From Hymenobacter chitinivorans DSM 11115 (GTDB lineage Bacteria > Bacteroidota > Bacteroidia > Cytophagales > Hymenobacteraceae), in assembly GCF_002797555.1 (NCBI RefSeq), contig NZ_PGFA01000001.1, forward strand, positions 3,100,001-3,164,000: 64,000 nucleotides of DNA, given 5' to 3'. Made by a program: the position numbers and the translations under genes. Below are positions 8,822 through 17,207 of this stretch, one piece after another. The notes below the pieces were generated by a model. The model ran no database searches. It saw nothing but the letters and a program-made list of their open reading frames with translations, and was not told the origin of the DNA. Numbering within the stretch: position 1 is the first letter of the stretch; each line of letters opens with the position of its first letter.

Positions 8822-8895
8822 TACGAAATAAATCGTACATATTATTTCGAAATACGAATGATTTCGTATACGTTTGTAGTACGAAATATTTCGTA
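8822..8895 (+). promoter_or_regulatory. Three 16-bp TACGA...TCGTA operators around a promoter
   Basis: Three 16-bp sites share the arms TACGA...TCGTA: 8822-8837 (TACGAAATAAATCGTA), 8853-8868 (TACGAATGATTTCGTA) and 8880-8895 (TACGAAATATTTCGTA, a perfect palindrome). Start-to-start spacings are 31 and 27 bp. A further perfect palindrome ATTTCGAAAT lies at 8844-8853. A -7 element TACGTTTG (8869-8876) sits between sites two and three, so site three would cover the transcription start and site two the spacer. A dimeric repressor controlling the gene at 8915 is the simplest reading. Confidence 0.75.
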
Positions 8896-8914
8896 ACACC
8901 CTACTGCCGGCTTT

Positions 8915-11482
8915 ATGATTCCGCCCTGCTACCCCACCCGCAGTTTCCGCTCGTTCGTAGCCGCTCCCGGCTGGCCCCGGTGGCAGCTGGCGGCAGTAGT
9001 AGCGCTGCTTATCCCGCTATTCGGTAGTCCGGCCCAGGCTCAGGGCCCGACGAGCCCGGCCAGCAGCGTGGCGCCGGTTAGCAAAGGCCGGCTGACGGGA
9101 CGGGTCGTCAACGAGAAAACCGGGCTGCCCGTGGAGTTTGCCACCGTGGCCCTGCTCGACGAAGCCGGCAGCAAAACCCTGGACGGCACCGTGTGCGACG
9201 ACCAGGGCCGCTTTGGATTAGCCAAAATTACAGCCGGGCGCTACCGGGTGGTGGTGAGCTTCGTCGGGTTTCAGCCGCGCACGGTGACGGGGGTCGTCGT
9301 GGCCGCCAACGAGGCCGTAGTGGCGCTGGACCTGATTAAGCTGACCCCAACGGTGCAGCAGCTGGGCGAGGTGAAAGTGACCGGGGAGCGGGAATTGGTG
9401 GAAAATAAGGTGGACCGCCTCGTCTACAACGCCGAAAAGGACATTACCAACTCGGGCGGCACGGCTTCCGACGTGCTGCAGAAAGTCCCCCTGCTCACCG
9501 TCGACCTCACCGGCAACCTGCAGCTGCGGGGCTCCTCCAACATTCGGGTGCTGGTGAACGGCAAGCCCTCGGCCATGATGGCCAGCAACCTGGCCGAGGC
9601 GCTGAAGCAGATTCCGGCCGACCAGATTAAGAGCGTGGAAGTCATTACCTCGCCCTCGGCCAAGTACGACGCGGAGGGCTCGGCGGGCATTGTCAACATC
9701 ATTCTGAAAAAGAACAACCTGGAAGGCCTGAACGGCTCCGAAAACTCGGCCGTGGGCACCCGGGGCTCATTTCACAGCCTGACGCTGAACAGTCGGCGCG
9801 GCCCGCTGGGGTTGAATGCCAACGTGGGCGCCAACCTGTTTTACAACGTGGCCCGCAACGACAGCCGGCGCACCGACTTCCTGCCCGAAGGCCAGCAGAG
9901 CGTGCTCGAGCAGCGCGGCGACTTCACCAACCTCGGCGGCGGCGGTTACGGGCAGCTGGGCCTCGACTACGACCTGACGCCCCGGGACGCGCTGAACCTG
10001 AGCGTGCGGGGCAACGTGTTTGGCTACACCAACGCCCGCTCGCAGTTTACCCGCTTTAGCCTGCCCACGGCCCCGGTCGACGAGTACAACCGCGACATTG
10101 ACACCCACAACGGCAGCCAGAACCTGGATGTGAACTTTGGCTACGTCCGGACCTTGCCGCGGCCCCGGCAGGAGCTGAGCTTTCTGGCCCTCTACACCGT
10201 CAATACCGGCGACACCGACTACAACCTGGCCCAGCAGCGCTGGACCGACGGGCGGGACTACGTGGACTACCGCGAAAACAGCTTCAACGACAACCGTAAC
10301 CGCGAAACCACCTTCCAGGCCGACTACGTGCAGCCCCTGGACAGCACCCAGACCGTGGAAGTCGGCCTGAAAACGATTCTGCGCAACGTCAGCAGCGACT
10401 ACCGCGTGGAGGCCGACAGCCTCGACGGCCGCAGCTTCGTGCTGGTGCCTTCCCGCTCCAACAACTTCCGCTACGACCAGAACGTGTACGCCAGCTACCT
10501 CAGCTACGGCTTTGCGCTGGGCAAAACTCTGACCTTCAAAGTGGGCGGCCGCCTGGAGCACACCCGCATCGACGGCGACTTCCGCAGCGACAATACCACC
10601 CTGCGCACGAACTACACCAACCTGGTGCCCAGTCTGCAGGCCGCCTGGGACGTAACCAAGGACCAGAAGCTCAAGCTCAGCTACACCCGCCGGATTCAGC
10701 GGCCCAGCATTTACTACCTGAACCCCTACCTCAACACCAGCAACCCGCGCAATATCGTAGTGGGCAACCCCACCCTGGCCGCCGAGCTGACCGACGCCTA
10801 CGAGCTGGGCTTCAACACCTACGTCCGCAAAAGCTCGTTTACCTTCTCGGCCTACTCCCGCCAGACCAACAACGCCATTGAGGCCGTGGCGCGCACGGTG
10901 GCGGCCCGCGACATTATGCCCACCGCCGACTCGACCCAGCTGCTGTTCACCACCTTCCAGAACGTGGCCCGCAATGCCACCTACGGCCTGAGCGTGTCGG
11001 GCTCCACTAAACTCACGCCCAAGTGGACTCTCAGCGGCAACGTGAACTACTACTACGTGCGGGTGCAAAGCCCGGCCCTGAGTTTGAGCAACGACGGGAC
11101 CATGCACAACGCCAACATCACCTCGGCCTGGCAGTTCGACAAGGGCTGGAGCGCACAGTTTACGGGCCTCTTCAACTCCCGCCGGATTCAGCTCCAGGGC
11201 CGCTCCTCGGGCTACCGCAGCTACAACGTGGCCGTGAAAAAGGAGCTGTTCCAGAAAAAGGGCAGCCTGACCCTGGCCGTCATCAACCCCTTCAACCGTC
11301 AGCTGGTGTTCCGCAACGACTTGGCCACCGACCGGTTTGCCTACACCGACAACTCCTACTTTCTGAACCGCAACCTGCGCCTGAGCTTCAGCTACCAGTT
11401 TGGCAAGCTCGACAACCGCCCGGCCCGGCCCAAGAAGAGCATCCGCAACGACGACCAGAAGGAAGGCGGCGGCAACGGCTGA
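8915..11482 (+). CDS. Outer membrane beta-barrel family protein (TonB-receptor-like)
   Basis: An 855-residue outer-membrane protein. A signal-anchor-like segment (about residues 24-42, ending in AQA) is followed by a carboxypeptidase-regulatory-like domain (about 58-140: GRLTGRVVNEKTGLPVEFATV), a plug-like region (about 155-270: SGGTASDVLQKVPLLTVDLTG, then INIILKK) and a long barrel with alternating aromatic strands. This matches the OMP_b-brl_3 type of TonB-dependent-receptor-like proteins in Bacteroidota. Its ligand is unknown and no SusD partner follows. The N-terminus is long; a later start is possible. It is tightly associated with the operator cluster just upstream and so is probably inducible. 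Confidence 0.9.
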   Translation: MIPPCYPTRSFRSFVAAPGWPRWQLAAVVALLIPLFGSPAQAQGPTSPASSVAPVSKGRLTGRVVNEKTGLPVEFATVALLDEAGSKTLDGTVCDDQGRFGLAKITAGRYRVVVSFVGFQPRTVTGVVVAANEAVVALDLIKLTPTVQQLGEVKVTGERELVENKVDRLVYNAEKDITNSGGTASDVLQKVPLLTVDLTGNLQLRGSSNIRVLVNGKPSAMMASNLAEALKQIPADQIKSVEVITSPSAKYDAEGSAGIVNIILKKNNLEGLNGSENSAVGTRGSFHSLTLNSRRGPLGLNANVGANLFYNVARNDSRRTDFLPEGQQSVLEQRGDFTNLGGGGYGQLGLDYDLTPRDALNLSVRGNVFGYTNARSQFTRFSLPTAPVDEYNRDIDTHNGSQNLDVNFGYVRTLPRPRQELSFLALYTVNTGDTDYNLAQQRWTDGRDYVDYRENSFNDNRNRETTFQADYVQPLDSTQTVEVGLKTILRNVSSDYRVEADSLDGRSFVLVPSRSNNFRYDQNVYASYLSYGFALGKTLTFKVGGRLEHTRIDGDFRSDNTTLRTNYTNLVPSLQAAWDVTKDQKLKLSYTRRIQRPSIYYLNPYLNTSNPRNIVVGNPTLAAELTDAYELGFNTYVRKSSFTFSAYSRQTNNAIEAVARTVAARDIMPTADSTQLLFTTFQNVARNATYGLSVSGSTKLTPKWTLSGNVNYYYVRVQSPALSLSNDGTMHNANITSAWQFDKGWSAQFTGLFNSRRIQLQGRSSGYRSYNVAVKKELFQKKGSLTLAVINPFNRQLVFRNDLATDRFAYTDNSYFLNRNLRLSFSYQFGKLDNRPARPKKSIRNDDQKEGGGNG

Positions 11483-11574
11483 GGCAAGCCCTGCTGAGCC
11501 GGTTCCGGACGTTATTCGCCCAACAAATGCGCGGCCGGCTCAACCCCACGGGCTCTTCCGGAGTTTAGCAGAGT

Positions 11575-12171
11575 ATGCTCGCCATTACTACTTTGCTCAC
11601 GCCGCAGTACGCGGCCCGCATCAACCGCATCATCAAGGGGTTGGAAACCGAGTTTGGCCTGGATGACGTGCAGGCCACGCCCGACCCGCACATTACCTAC
11701 CAGCTGGCCGGAGTGCGCAAGCTCTCTTCCCTGAAGAATGTGCTGCGCGAAGTGGCCGCCGCCACCGCGCCCTTCGAGGTGCACACCACCGGCCTGGGCG
11801 TGTTTCCGGGGCCCAACCCGGTGATTTACATTCCGGTGCTGCGCACCAACGAGCTTAATCACCTGCACCAGCGCATTATTTCGGCCACGGCGCCGCTGTG
11901 CTTGCGCACCGATAAGTTTAGCGGCCCCGAGTGCTGGCTGCCCCATATTTCCCTGGCCCTGCACGATACTACGCCCGAGCTGCTGGGCCCCGTGCTGCAG
12001 TACCTCAACCAGCAAACCTTTAACCTCAAGCTCACCCTCGACAACCTGGCCATCCTGCGCCAGGAAGGCGACCTGTTTTTGTGCGAGGAGCTGTTTCCCT
12101 TCGAAAGTGTCCCGCCCGCTCCCCTTACCGTGGTCAGTCAGCGCATCAGCATCTCCGTGACCAAGCAGTAG
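11575..12171 (+). CDS. 2H phosphoesterase / 2'-5' RNA ligase family protein
   Basis: A 198-residue protein with the two H-x-T/S motifs of the 2H phosphoesterase superfamily: PHIT near residue 41 and PHIS near residue 123, about 80 residues apart as expected. These histidines form the active site for cyclic phosphodiester or 2'-5' linkages in the LigT/ThpR family. The strands around them (IYIPVLRTNELNHLHQRI) fit the fold. The substrate in this branch is unknown. It follows the beta-barrel gene by 92 bp and may be in its transcript, but no functional link is evident. Confidence 0.88.
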   Translation: MLAITTLLTPQYAARINRIIKGLETEFGLDDVQATPDPHITYQLAGVRKLSSLKNVLREVAAATAPFEVHTTGLGVFPGPNPVIYIPVLRTNELNHLHQRIISATAPLCLRTDKFSGPECWLPHISLALHDTTPELLGPVLQYLNQQTFNLKLTLDNLAILRQEGDLFLCEELFPFESVPPAPLTVVSQRISISVTKQ

Positions 12172-12267
12172 GGGCCCGGGCCGGGCCGGCAGCCACTTTT
12201 TGCCGGCCGGGCGCGGCATTCTGGTTTCCGCATCCGACCTTTACCGCTTCACTCTTCCTTTCTGCTT

Positions 12268-12732
12268 ATGTACAACGCCGTACTCACATTACACTCCTGG
12301 AGCCGCTGGCTGGTGGTGATTTTTGGTTTGATTGCCGTATTCCGCGCCTTGGGCGGCTGGCAGGGCCGCAAGCCCTACCTGGGCGCCGACAACGGCATGG
12401 GCGCCGCCTTCGTGGGCTCCATGCACCTGCAGCTGCTGCTGGGCCTGATTCTGTACTTCGGCCTGAGCCCATTCGGGGTGAAAGCCTTCGAAACGGCCGG
12501 CGGCGCGGTGATGAAAGACCCGATTGGCCGTTTCTGGGGCGTCGAGCACATTGCCACGATGATTCTGGCCGTTATTGCCGCCCAGGTGGGCCGTACCCTC
12601 TCCAAGAAAGCCACCGACCCGGTGCTCAAGCACAAGCGCGCCTTCGTGTGGTTTGCCGTGGCCCTGCTCCTGGTGCTGCTCATGATTCCGTGGGGCATCT
12701 GGAATCCGGCCCGCCCCCTGTTCCGCTTCTAG
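12268..12732 (+). CDS. Cytochrome b-like four-helix membrane protein
   Basis: A 154-residue protein with four predicted membrane helices (about residues 10-27, 48-68, 92-112 and 125-143) and conserved-looking histidines in or near them (LHSWSRW at 8-13, MHLQ at 52-55, VEHIATM near 92-98). This pattern fits the small Bacteroidota membrane proteins usually annotated as cytochrome B family. Heme binding is plausible from the histidine positions but is not proven. It begins 96 bp after the 2H phosphoesterase gene on the same strand. Confidence 0.75.
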   Translation: MYNAVLTLHSWSRWLVVIFGLIAVFRALGGWQGRKPYLGADNGMGAAFVGSMHLQLLLGLILYFGLSPFGVKAFETAGGAVMKDPIGRFWGVEHIATMILAVIAAQVGRTLSKKATDPVLKHKRAFVWFAVALLLVLLMIPWGIWNPARPLFRF

Positions 12733-12948
12733 GCGGCGCAGCTCAACTCTTACAACTTGCTTTGCTTACTACGGCTTCCGGGTTTATCCGGGAGCCGTTC
12801 TGTTTATCGGGTAGCGGGCCGCGTCCGACGCCTTTTCCCACGGTTGAGCTTGAGAAGCGCTTCGCTTCGTCCCATATTGCGTAGAATAAATTGCTATTAT
12901 TGCACTTTACGCCCTCCCAAATAGCCGCCTTTTTTCTCTCCTTGTCCC

Positions 12949-13125
12949 GTGCAAAAGAACGTCTCGAATTCCCGCTTTTCCCGGGATGAGTTCTGCGACC
13001 TGATCGACGCGCATCTGCAGCAGCTGGAATCCAGCCAGGATGCCCGGCGGCAGTACGCGGCGGTGCTGGCGGCCCTGCGCTCCAACTTTGAGGCCTTTCA
13101 GAAATCCCGCCTGCGCAAGGCCTAA
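12949..13125 (+). CDS. Small 58-residue helical protein
   Basis: A short open frame starting with GTG at 12949 and ending with TAA at 13123-13125. The product begins MQKNVSNSRFSRDEFC and continues as a charged, amphipathic helix containing DLIDAHLQQLESSQDARR and LAALRSNFEAFQK. Its third-position GC and codon use match neighbouring real genes, and it is followed by an intrinsic terminator. The family is unrecognised; composition suggests a small helical, possibly dimeric cytoplasmic protein. No known function or partner. Confidence 0.55.
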   Translation: MQKNVSNSRFSRDEFCDLIDAHLQQLESSQDARRQYAAVLAALRSNFEAFQKSRLRKA

Positions 13126-13220
13126 CGCCTACTCAGTAGTCCCTTTAGCAACTGCCATTCCCGCCTTGGGACTGGCAGTTTTCGTTGGTACCGCACTTGC
13201 TTAGCTTCTTGCTCACAACA

Positions 13221-13253
13221 AAAAGCCCCGGCTGCGCTTCAGCCGGGGCTTTT
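13221..13253. terminator. Bidirectional intrinsic terminator
   Basis: A perfect 13-bp stem, AAAAGCCCCGGCT / AGCCGGGGCTTTT, with a 7-base loop. It lies between the plus-strand small gene and the convergent minus-strand SDR gene and can serve both. Confidence 0.9.
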
Positions 13254-13269
13254 ATTTAAGGCCAGGAGC

Positions 13270-14031
13270 CTACAGGGAATAGCCGCCCGAGGCTTCCAGG
13301 CGCTGGGCATTCACCCAGCGGGCCGCGTCGGAGCAGAGGAAGGCCACCACCCCGCCGATGTCGTCGGGCTCCCCGATGCGGCCCAGGGCCGTGTTGGCGC
13401 TCATGTACTCTTCCAGCTGGGGATGAGCCGCCCGGGCCGCGGCCGTGAAGTCGGTTTTGACAATGCCCGGCGCTACGATATTGGCCCGGATGCCGCGCCC
13501 ACCCAGCTCCTTGGCCAGGTACTTGGTCAGGGTTTCGACGGCGCCCTTCATGGAGGCGTAGGCCGCGTAGCCGGGCGTGGTGAAGCGGGCCAGCCCGGTG
13601 GAGAAGTTGACGATACTGCCCCCGTCAGCCAGCAGCGGCAGTAGGCTTTGGGTCAGGAAGTACACGCCCTTGAAGTGCACGTTGAGCAGGTTGTCGAAAT
13701 CTTCCTCAGTGGTTTCGGCAAATACCGAGCGGGCGTCGATGCCGGCGTTGTTGATTAGAAAGTCGAACGTGGACCGCCGCCAGTGCCGCTGCAACTGCTC
13801 GGTTACGGCGGCCCCGAAGGCGGGAAAAGTACTGACCCGGCCCACGTCCAGGGGCAGGGCCACGGCCCGGCGGCCCAGGGCTTCAATCTCGGCCACCACG
13901 GCCTGGGCTTCGGCCTGCTGGGTGCGGTAGGTCAGAATCAGGTCGTGGCCGGCCTGGGCCAGATGCAGGGCGCTGTTGCGGCCCAGGCCGCGGCTGCCGC
14001 CCGTGACGAGGGCAATTTGGGGAGTGCTCAT
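13270..14031 (-). CDS. Short-chain dehydrogenase/reductase (SDR)
   Basis: A 253-residue classical SDR oxidoreductase using NAD(P)H. It has the Rossmann motif TGGSRGLG (about residues 10-17), NNAG (about 92-95), the active-site serine in NFSTG and the catalytic YASMK (Tyr and Lys four residues apart). The R in GSRG suggests NADPH preference. The end carries the usual 'FLCSDAARWVNAQ...GGY' tail. Substrate unknown. An AraC-family gene lies 77 bp upstream on the same strand and is its likely regulator. Confidence 0.95.
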   Translation of the reverse strand: MSTPQIALVTGGSRGLGRNSALHLAQAGHDLILTYRTQQAEAQAVVAEIEALGRRAVALPLDVGRVSTFPAFGAAVTEQLQRHWRRSTFDFLINNAGIDARSVFAETTEEDFDNLLNVHFKGVYFLTQSLLPLLADGGSIVNFSTGLARFTTPGYAAYASMKGAVETLTKYLAKELGGRGIRANIVAPGIVKTDFTAAARAAHPQLEEYMSANTALGRIGEPDDIGGVVAFLCSDAARWVNAQRLEASGGYSL

Positions 14032-14108
14032 GACTTGTCTTGCTTATGGAGTTTGAACAAGACAAAGGTGGGGCAAGGCCCGGCCCGCCGTATGGTGAGA
14101 GCTTCAGT

Positions 14109-14528
14109 TTAAATGGTGACAGTTTCCGAATTGGCCAGCCGCCGCTGCTCCCACACCTGCTCCCGGTACTGCTTGGGCGTAAGGCCGGCAAAGCGCTTGA
14201 AGAACTTGGTGAAGTTCGACGGGTCGTAGGTCAGGCTCTGGGCCACGTCGGCCACCGAGCGGCGGGGGTCCTGGAGCAGCTGCCGGGCCACGTCCAGGAT
14301 GCGGGCCTCGAAGAAGTAGCACGGGGCGTGGCCGGTGGTGAGCTTGATAGTGTTGCTCAGGTGGGTGGGATGAATGCAGAGCTGGCCGGCAAAGTCCCGG
14401 ATTTCGAACATTTCGGTGGCCCGGCCCGTGGTAATATCGTCCAGGTGCTGGTCGATGAGGCGCAGGAAGTCGGCCGTTATTTCGTGCTGGCGGGCCAGCA
14501 GCTTCTTCGGGATGGGCGTGGTGGGCAT
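14109..14528 (-). CDS. Short AraC-family transcriptional regulator
   Basis: A 139-residue protein consisting almost only of the AraC double helix-turn-helix domain (about residues 40-128): one helix-turn-helix around FAGQLCIHPTHLSNTIK and the second around VADVAQSLTYDPSNFTKFFKR, with the family's closing FKRFAGLTPKQYRE. It lacks the usual N-terminal cupin sensor domain, so it either responds to no ligand or has a partner. Upstream of and co-directional with the SDR gene, it probably controls that gene. Confidence 0.9.
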   Translation of the reverse strand: MPTTPIPKKLLARQHEITADFLRLIDQHLDDITTGRATEMFEIRDFAGQLCIHPTHLSNTIKLTTGHAPCYFFEARILDVARQLLQDPRRSVADVAQSLTYDPSNFTKFFKRFAGLTPKQYREQVWEQRRLANSETVTI

Positions 14529-14730
14529 AAGGCAAAAGAATTATTAGCCGTTGATAGAAACTTAATAAGCGTTGACTCTAGCCGACGGACAGTAAACGTG
14601 TAGTCCTGGCCGGGCGGGGCTGCCAGGCCTGGCCCCTAGTCCACTGGGTGGGCTTCTGCGTTGGGGCCGGCAAGCTACTGGATTTGCGGGAAGCAGCCAG
14701 CCAATAGTTTGATTCTCGTAACTTCGCTCC

Positions 14731-15633
14731 ATGCTCAAGCCGCAGACCCTCGCCGAGTTCTACCAGCAGAAAATTCACTGGCTGCCCGACAACCTCCAGC
14801 AGGACATCGGCCACTTCAACGTGTTTCGCCTCGACGACTTCGTGGGTCCTTCGGCCTGCCACCTGCCCTACAGCCGCAAGGACTTCTACAAAATCACGCT
14901 CGTCACGGGCCGCAGCAACTACCATTTCGCCGACAAGACGGTGGAAATCCGCGGCAATGCCCTGCTGTTTGCCAACCCCCTGGTGCCCTACGAGTGGGAG
15001 CCGCTCGACGACGACCAATCGGGCTACTTCTGCATCTTCACCGAGGCGTTTTTGCAGCGCCACCAGCTGGCCGGCACTTTGGAGCTGCCGCTGTTCCGGC
15101 CCGGCGGGCAGCCCCTCTACGCCCTCACCGACGCCCAGCGCGAGGCGGCGGCCCAGCTGTTTGTCAAGATGGAGGCCGAAATCGGCTCGGACTACGCTTA
15201 TAAGTACGATTTGCTGCGCAACTACGTCTTCGAGCTGATCCACGGGGCCCTGAAGCTGCAGCCCGCCACCACGCTCTATCAGGACAGCAACGCGGCCACG
15301 CGCATTGCCTCGCTGTTTGCGGAGCTGCTGGAGCGGCAGTTCCCGATTGAGACGCCCGGCCAGCAGGTGCGCCTGCGCACGGCCAATGCCTTTGCCACCC
15401 AGCTGGCCGTGCACGTGAACCACCTGAACCGGGCCCTGAAGGAAGTGACCGGCAAAACCACTACCCAGCTCATTGCCGCCCGCCTCACCCAGGAAGCCCA
15501 CGCCCTGCTGCGCCACACGAGCTGGAACGTGTCGGAAATCAGCTACAGCCTGGGCTTCGAGGAACCGGCCCACTTCAACAACTTCTTCCGCAAGCAGGCC
15601 GGCGCCACGCCCACGGCCGTGCGGGCTGTTTGA
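14731..15633 (+). CDS. AraC-family transcriptional regulator with cupin-like sensor domain
   Basis: A 300-residue regulator. Residues about 1-140 form a cupin-like N-terminal domain (HLPYSRKDFYKITLV, then NALLFANPLVPYEWE), and about 195-298 form the AraC DNA-binding domain with the second helix-turn-helix at VSEISYSLGFEEPAHFNNFFRKQAG. It belongs to the group commonly placed beside SDR genes in Bacteroidota and here precedes an SDR remnant and an intact SDR on the same strand, its likely targets. Confidence 0.94.
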   Translation: MLKPQTLAEFYQQKIHWLPDNLQQDIGHFNVFRLDDFVGPSACHLPYSRKDFYKITLVTGRSNYHFADKTVEIRGNALLFANPLVPYEWEPLDDDQSGYFCIFTEAFLQRHQLAGTLELPLFRPGGQPLYALTDAQREAAAQLFVKMEAEIGSDYAYKYDLLRNYVFELIHGALKLQPATTLYQDSNAATRIASLFAELLERQFPIETPGQQVRLRTANAFATQLAVHVNHLNRALKEVTGKTTTQLIAARLTQEAHALLRHTSWNVSEISYSLGFEEPAHFNNFFRKQAGATPTAVRAV

Positions 15634-15685
15634 TTTTCGCAAGCATTGGTTTGAATGGGGTAAGCCCTTGGCCCCGCCCCTGCTC

Positions 15686-15693
15686 TAGTTTTG
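15686..15693 (+). promoter_or_regulatory. -7 element TAGTTTTG before the SDR remnant
   Basis: TAGTTTTG fits TAnnTTTG exactly and lies 22 bp before the ATG at 15716. The only TTG upstream (15668-15670) is at a short spacing of 15 bp, so the -33 element is weak. Confidence 0.4.
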
Positions 15694-15715
15694 CAGTGTA
15701 CCAAAACACGCAACG

Positions 15716-15931
15716 ATGAGTACTTCTCAAACCTGGTTTATTACCGGCGCCTCCCCGGGCCTGGGGCTGGCGCTGGCCCGGCCGCTGCTGGCGGCCGAAC
15801 CCGCCCCGCCGGTGCACCTGCTGCTGGGCCAAGACGCCTACCAGCGCGCCACCCACCAGCTCCAGGCCCGCCCGCAGGAAATCGAAGCCGGGCCGCCGCT
15901 TACGGTTTCCACCGGCTTCGGCGGGCAGTAG
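15716..15931 (+). pseudogene. Internally deleted SDR remnant
   Basis: This 71-codon frame joins the start of an SDR to its end. Its first 27 residues (TWFITGASPGLGLALARPLL) match the start of the intact SDR at 16118 (IWFVTGASKGLGLTLVQHLL). After a short junction it continues with PPVHLLLGQDAYQRA, matching PPVHLFLGEDAYQTA near the C-terminus of that same SDR. About 200 residues, including NNAG and the catalytic Tyr-Lys pair, are missing, so it cannot be an active enzyme. The frame is kept, which suggests an in-frame deletion in a tandem copy. A promoter-like element and start codon remain. Confidence 0.85.
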
Positions 15932-16117
15932 CAGGGGCCGAAAAGCGGAGCGGCTGGGGCTTCTATGTTACGATTTTGCTTTTGCCTGCAATAAAATGGG
16001 GACCAGCACGTCTGCCTTTGTAGTTACCTCACGCCTTAACCGCTTTTCCTATGCTCTACCAATTCGCAAGCCTCGCCCTGAGCGACTCGCTGACTTATCA
16101 AGAAAACAATCCACAAC

Positions 16118-16972
16118 ATGACACGCAAGAATATATGGTTCGTGACCGGCGCCTCGAAGGGCCTGGGACTGACCCTGGTACAGCACCTGCTGGCCCACGG
16201 CTATGCAGTAGCCGCCACCTCCCGCAACCTGAGCGAGCTGCAGCAGGCCGCGCCGCCTGATACCCCCAATTTCCTGCCCCTGCACATGGACCTCAGTAGT
16301 GAGCAAAGCGTGCGGCAGGCCATTGCCCAGGCCATTAGCACCTTTGGCCGCCTCGACGTGGTGGTCAATAATGCCGGCTACGGGCAGCTCGGGGCCCTGG
16401 AGGAGCTATCCGACCAGGAAGCCCGGCAGAATTTCGACGTCAACGTGTTTGGCGTGCTCAACGTGCTGCGGGCCGCCACGCCCCACCTGCGGGCCCAGGG
16501 CGGGGGCCGGGTGCTCAACATTTCCTCCATCGGGGGCTTTTCCGGCGCGTTTCCGGGCTGGGGCGTGTATTGCGCCACCAAGTTTGCCGTCGATGGCCTC
16601 ACCGAATCCTACGCCGAGGAGGTTCGGCCCTTCGGCATCCACGTGACGACGGTGAAGCCCGGCTACTTCCGCACCAGCTTCCTGGCCCCGGGCTCGATGG
16701 GGCGGCCCGCCGCGCCCATCGGGGCCTACCAGGCGGTGCGCGACTCCCAGCTGCTGCACGAGCAGCAGATCAACGGCAACCAGCCCGGCGACCCAACCAA
16801 AGCCGCCGCCGTGCTCCTGGCGCTCAGCGAAGCCGACAACCCGCCGGTGCACTTGTTTCTGGGCGAAGATGCCTACCAGACCGCCCGCCAGAAAATCGAG
16901 GCCGTGCAGCACGATATGCAGCAGTGGCAGGCCCGGGCCACGGCCACGGGCTTCGCCAGCGGAGCGTTGTAA
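16118..16972 (+). CDS. Short-chain dehydrogenase/reductase (SDR)
   Basis: A 284-residue SDR with TGASKGLG (about residues 10-17), NNAG (about 87-90), the serine in NISSIGG and the catalytic YCATK. The C-terminus is longer than in classical SDRs, with the LFLGEDAYQTARQKIEAV tail typical of the group of SDRs adjacent to AraC regulators. Substrate unknown. It follows the AraC gene and the deleted SDR copy on the same strand, so regulation by that AraC protein is likely. Confidence 0.95.
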   Translation: MTRKNIWFVTGASKGLGLTLVQHLLAHGYAVAATSRNLSELQQAAPPDTPNFLPLHMDLSSEQSVRQAIAQAISTFGRLDVVVNNAGYGQLGALEELSDQEARQNFDVNVFGVLNVLRAATPHLRAQGGGRVLNISSIGGFSGAFPGWGVYCATKFAVDGLTESYAEEVRPFGIHVTTVKPGYFRTSFLAPGSMGRPAAPIGAYQAVRDSQLLHEQQINGNQPGDPTKAAAVLLALSEADNPPVHLFLGEDAYQTARQKIEAVQHDMQQWQARATATGFASGAL

Positions 16973-17010
16973 GCGTTAAGATGAGGCGGCCCGAGCGGCC
17001 CTTTTTACCG

Positions 17011-17050
17011 GCAAGCCCTTTACTACGACCGTGGTAAAGGGCTTGCTTTA
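17011..17050 (+). terminator. Intrinsic terminator after the SDR gene
   Basis: A perfect 13-bp stem, GCAAGCCCTTTAC (17011-17023) with GTAAAGGGCTTGC (17034-17046), followed by TTTATATT. It lies 38 bp after the SDR stop codon. Confidence 0.8.
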
Positions 17051-17207
17051 TATTCTATATTCTGAAGATTTACTGCCTCTTTTGTACTATCGTATGGCAA
17101 GAGCCGGCTGTATCACGTATGGAGGGCTTTTGTTTGTGGTCGGAATCCAGCGGGTTGCCTTGGGGTCAATCAGCCAATTCCGCCTTTAGTAGCCTTCCTA
17201 CACCCTT

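Noticed and set aside
9767..11107. 446-codon frame antisense to the beta-barrel gene
   Set aside because: Val/Gly/Ala/His-rich shadow frame of a GC-rich gene; no recognisable domain.
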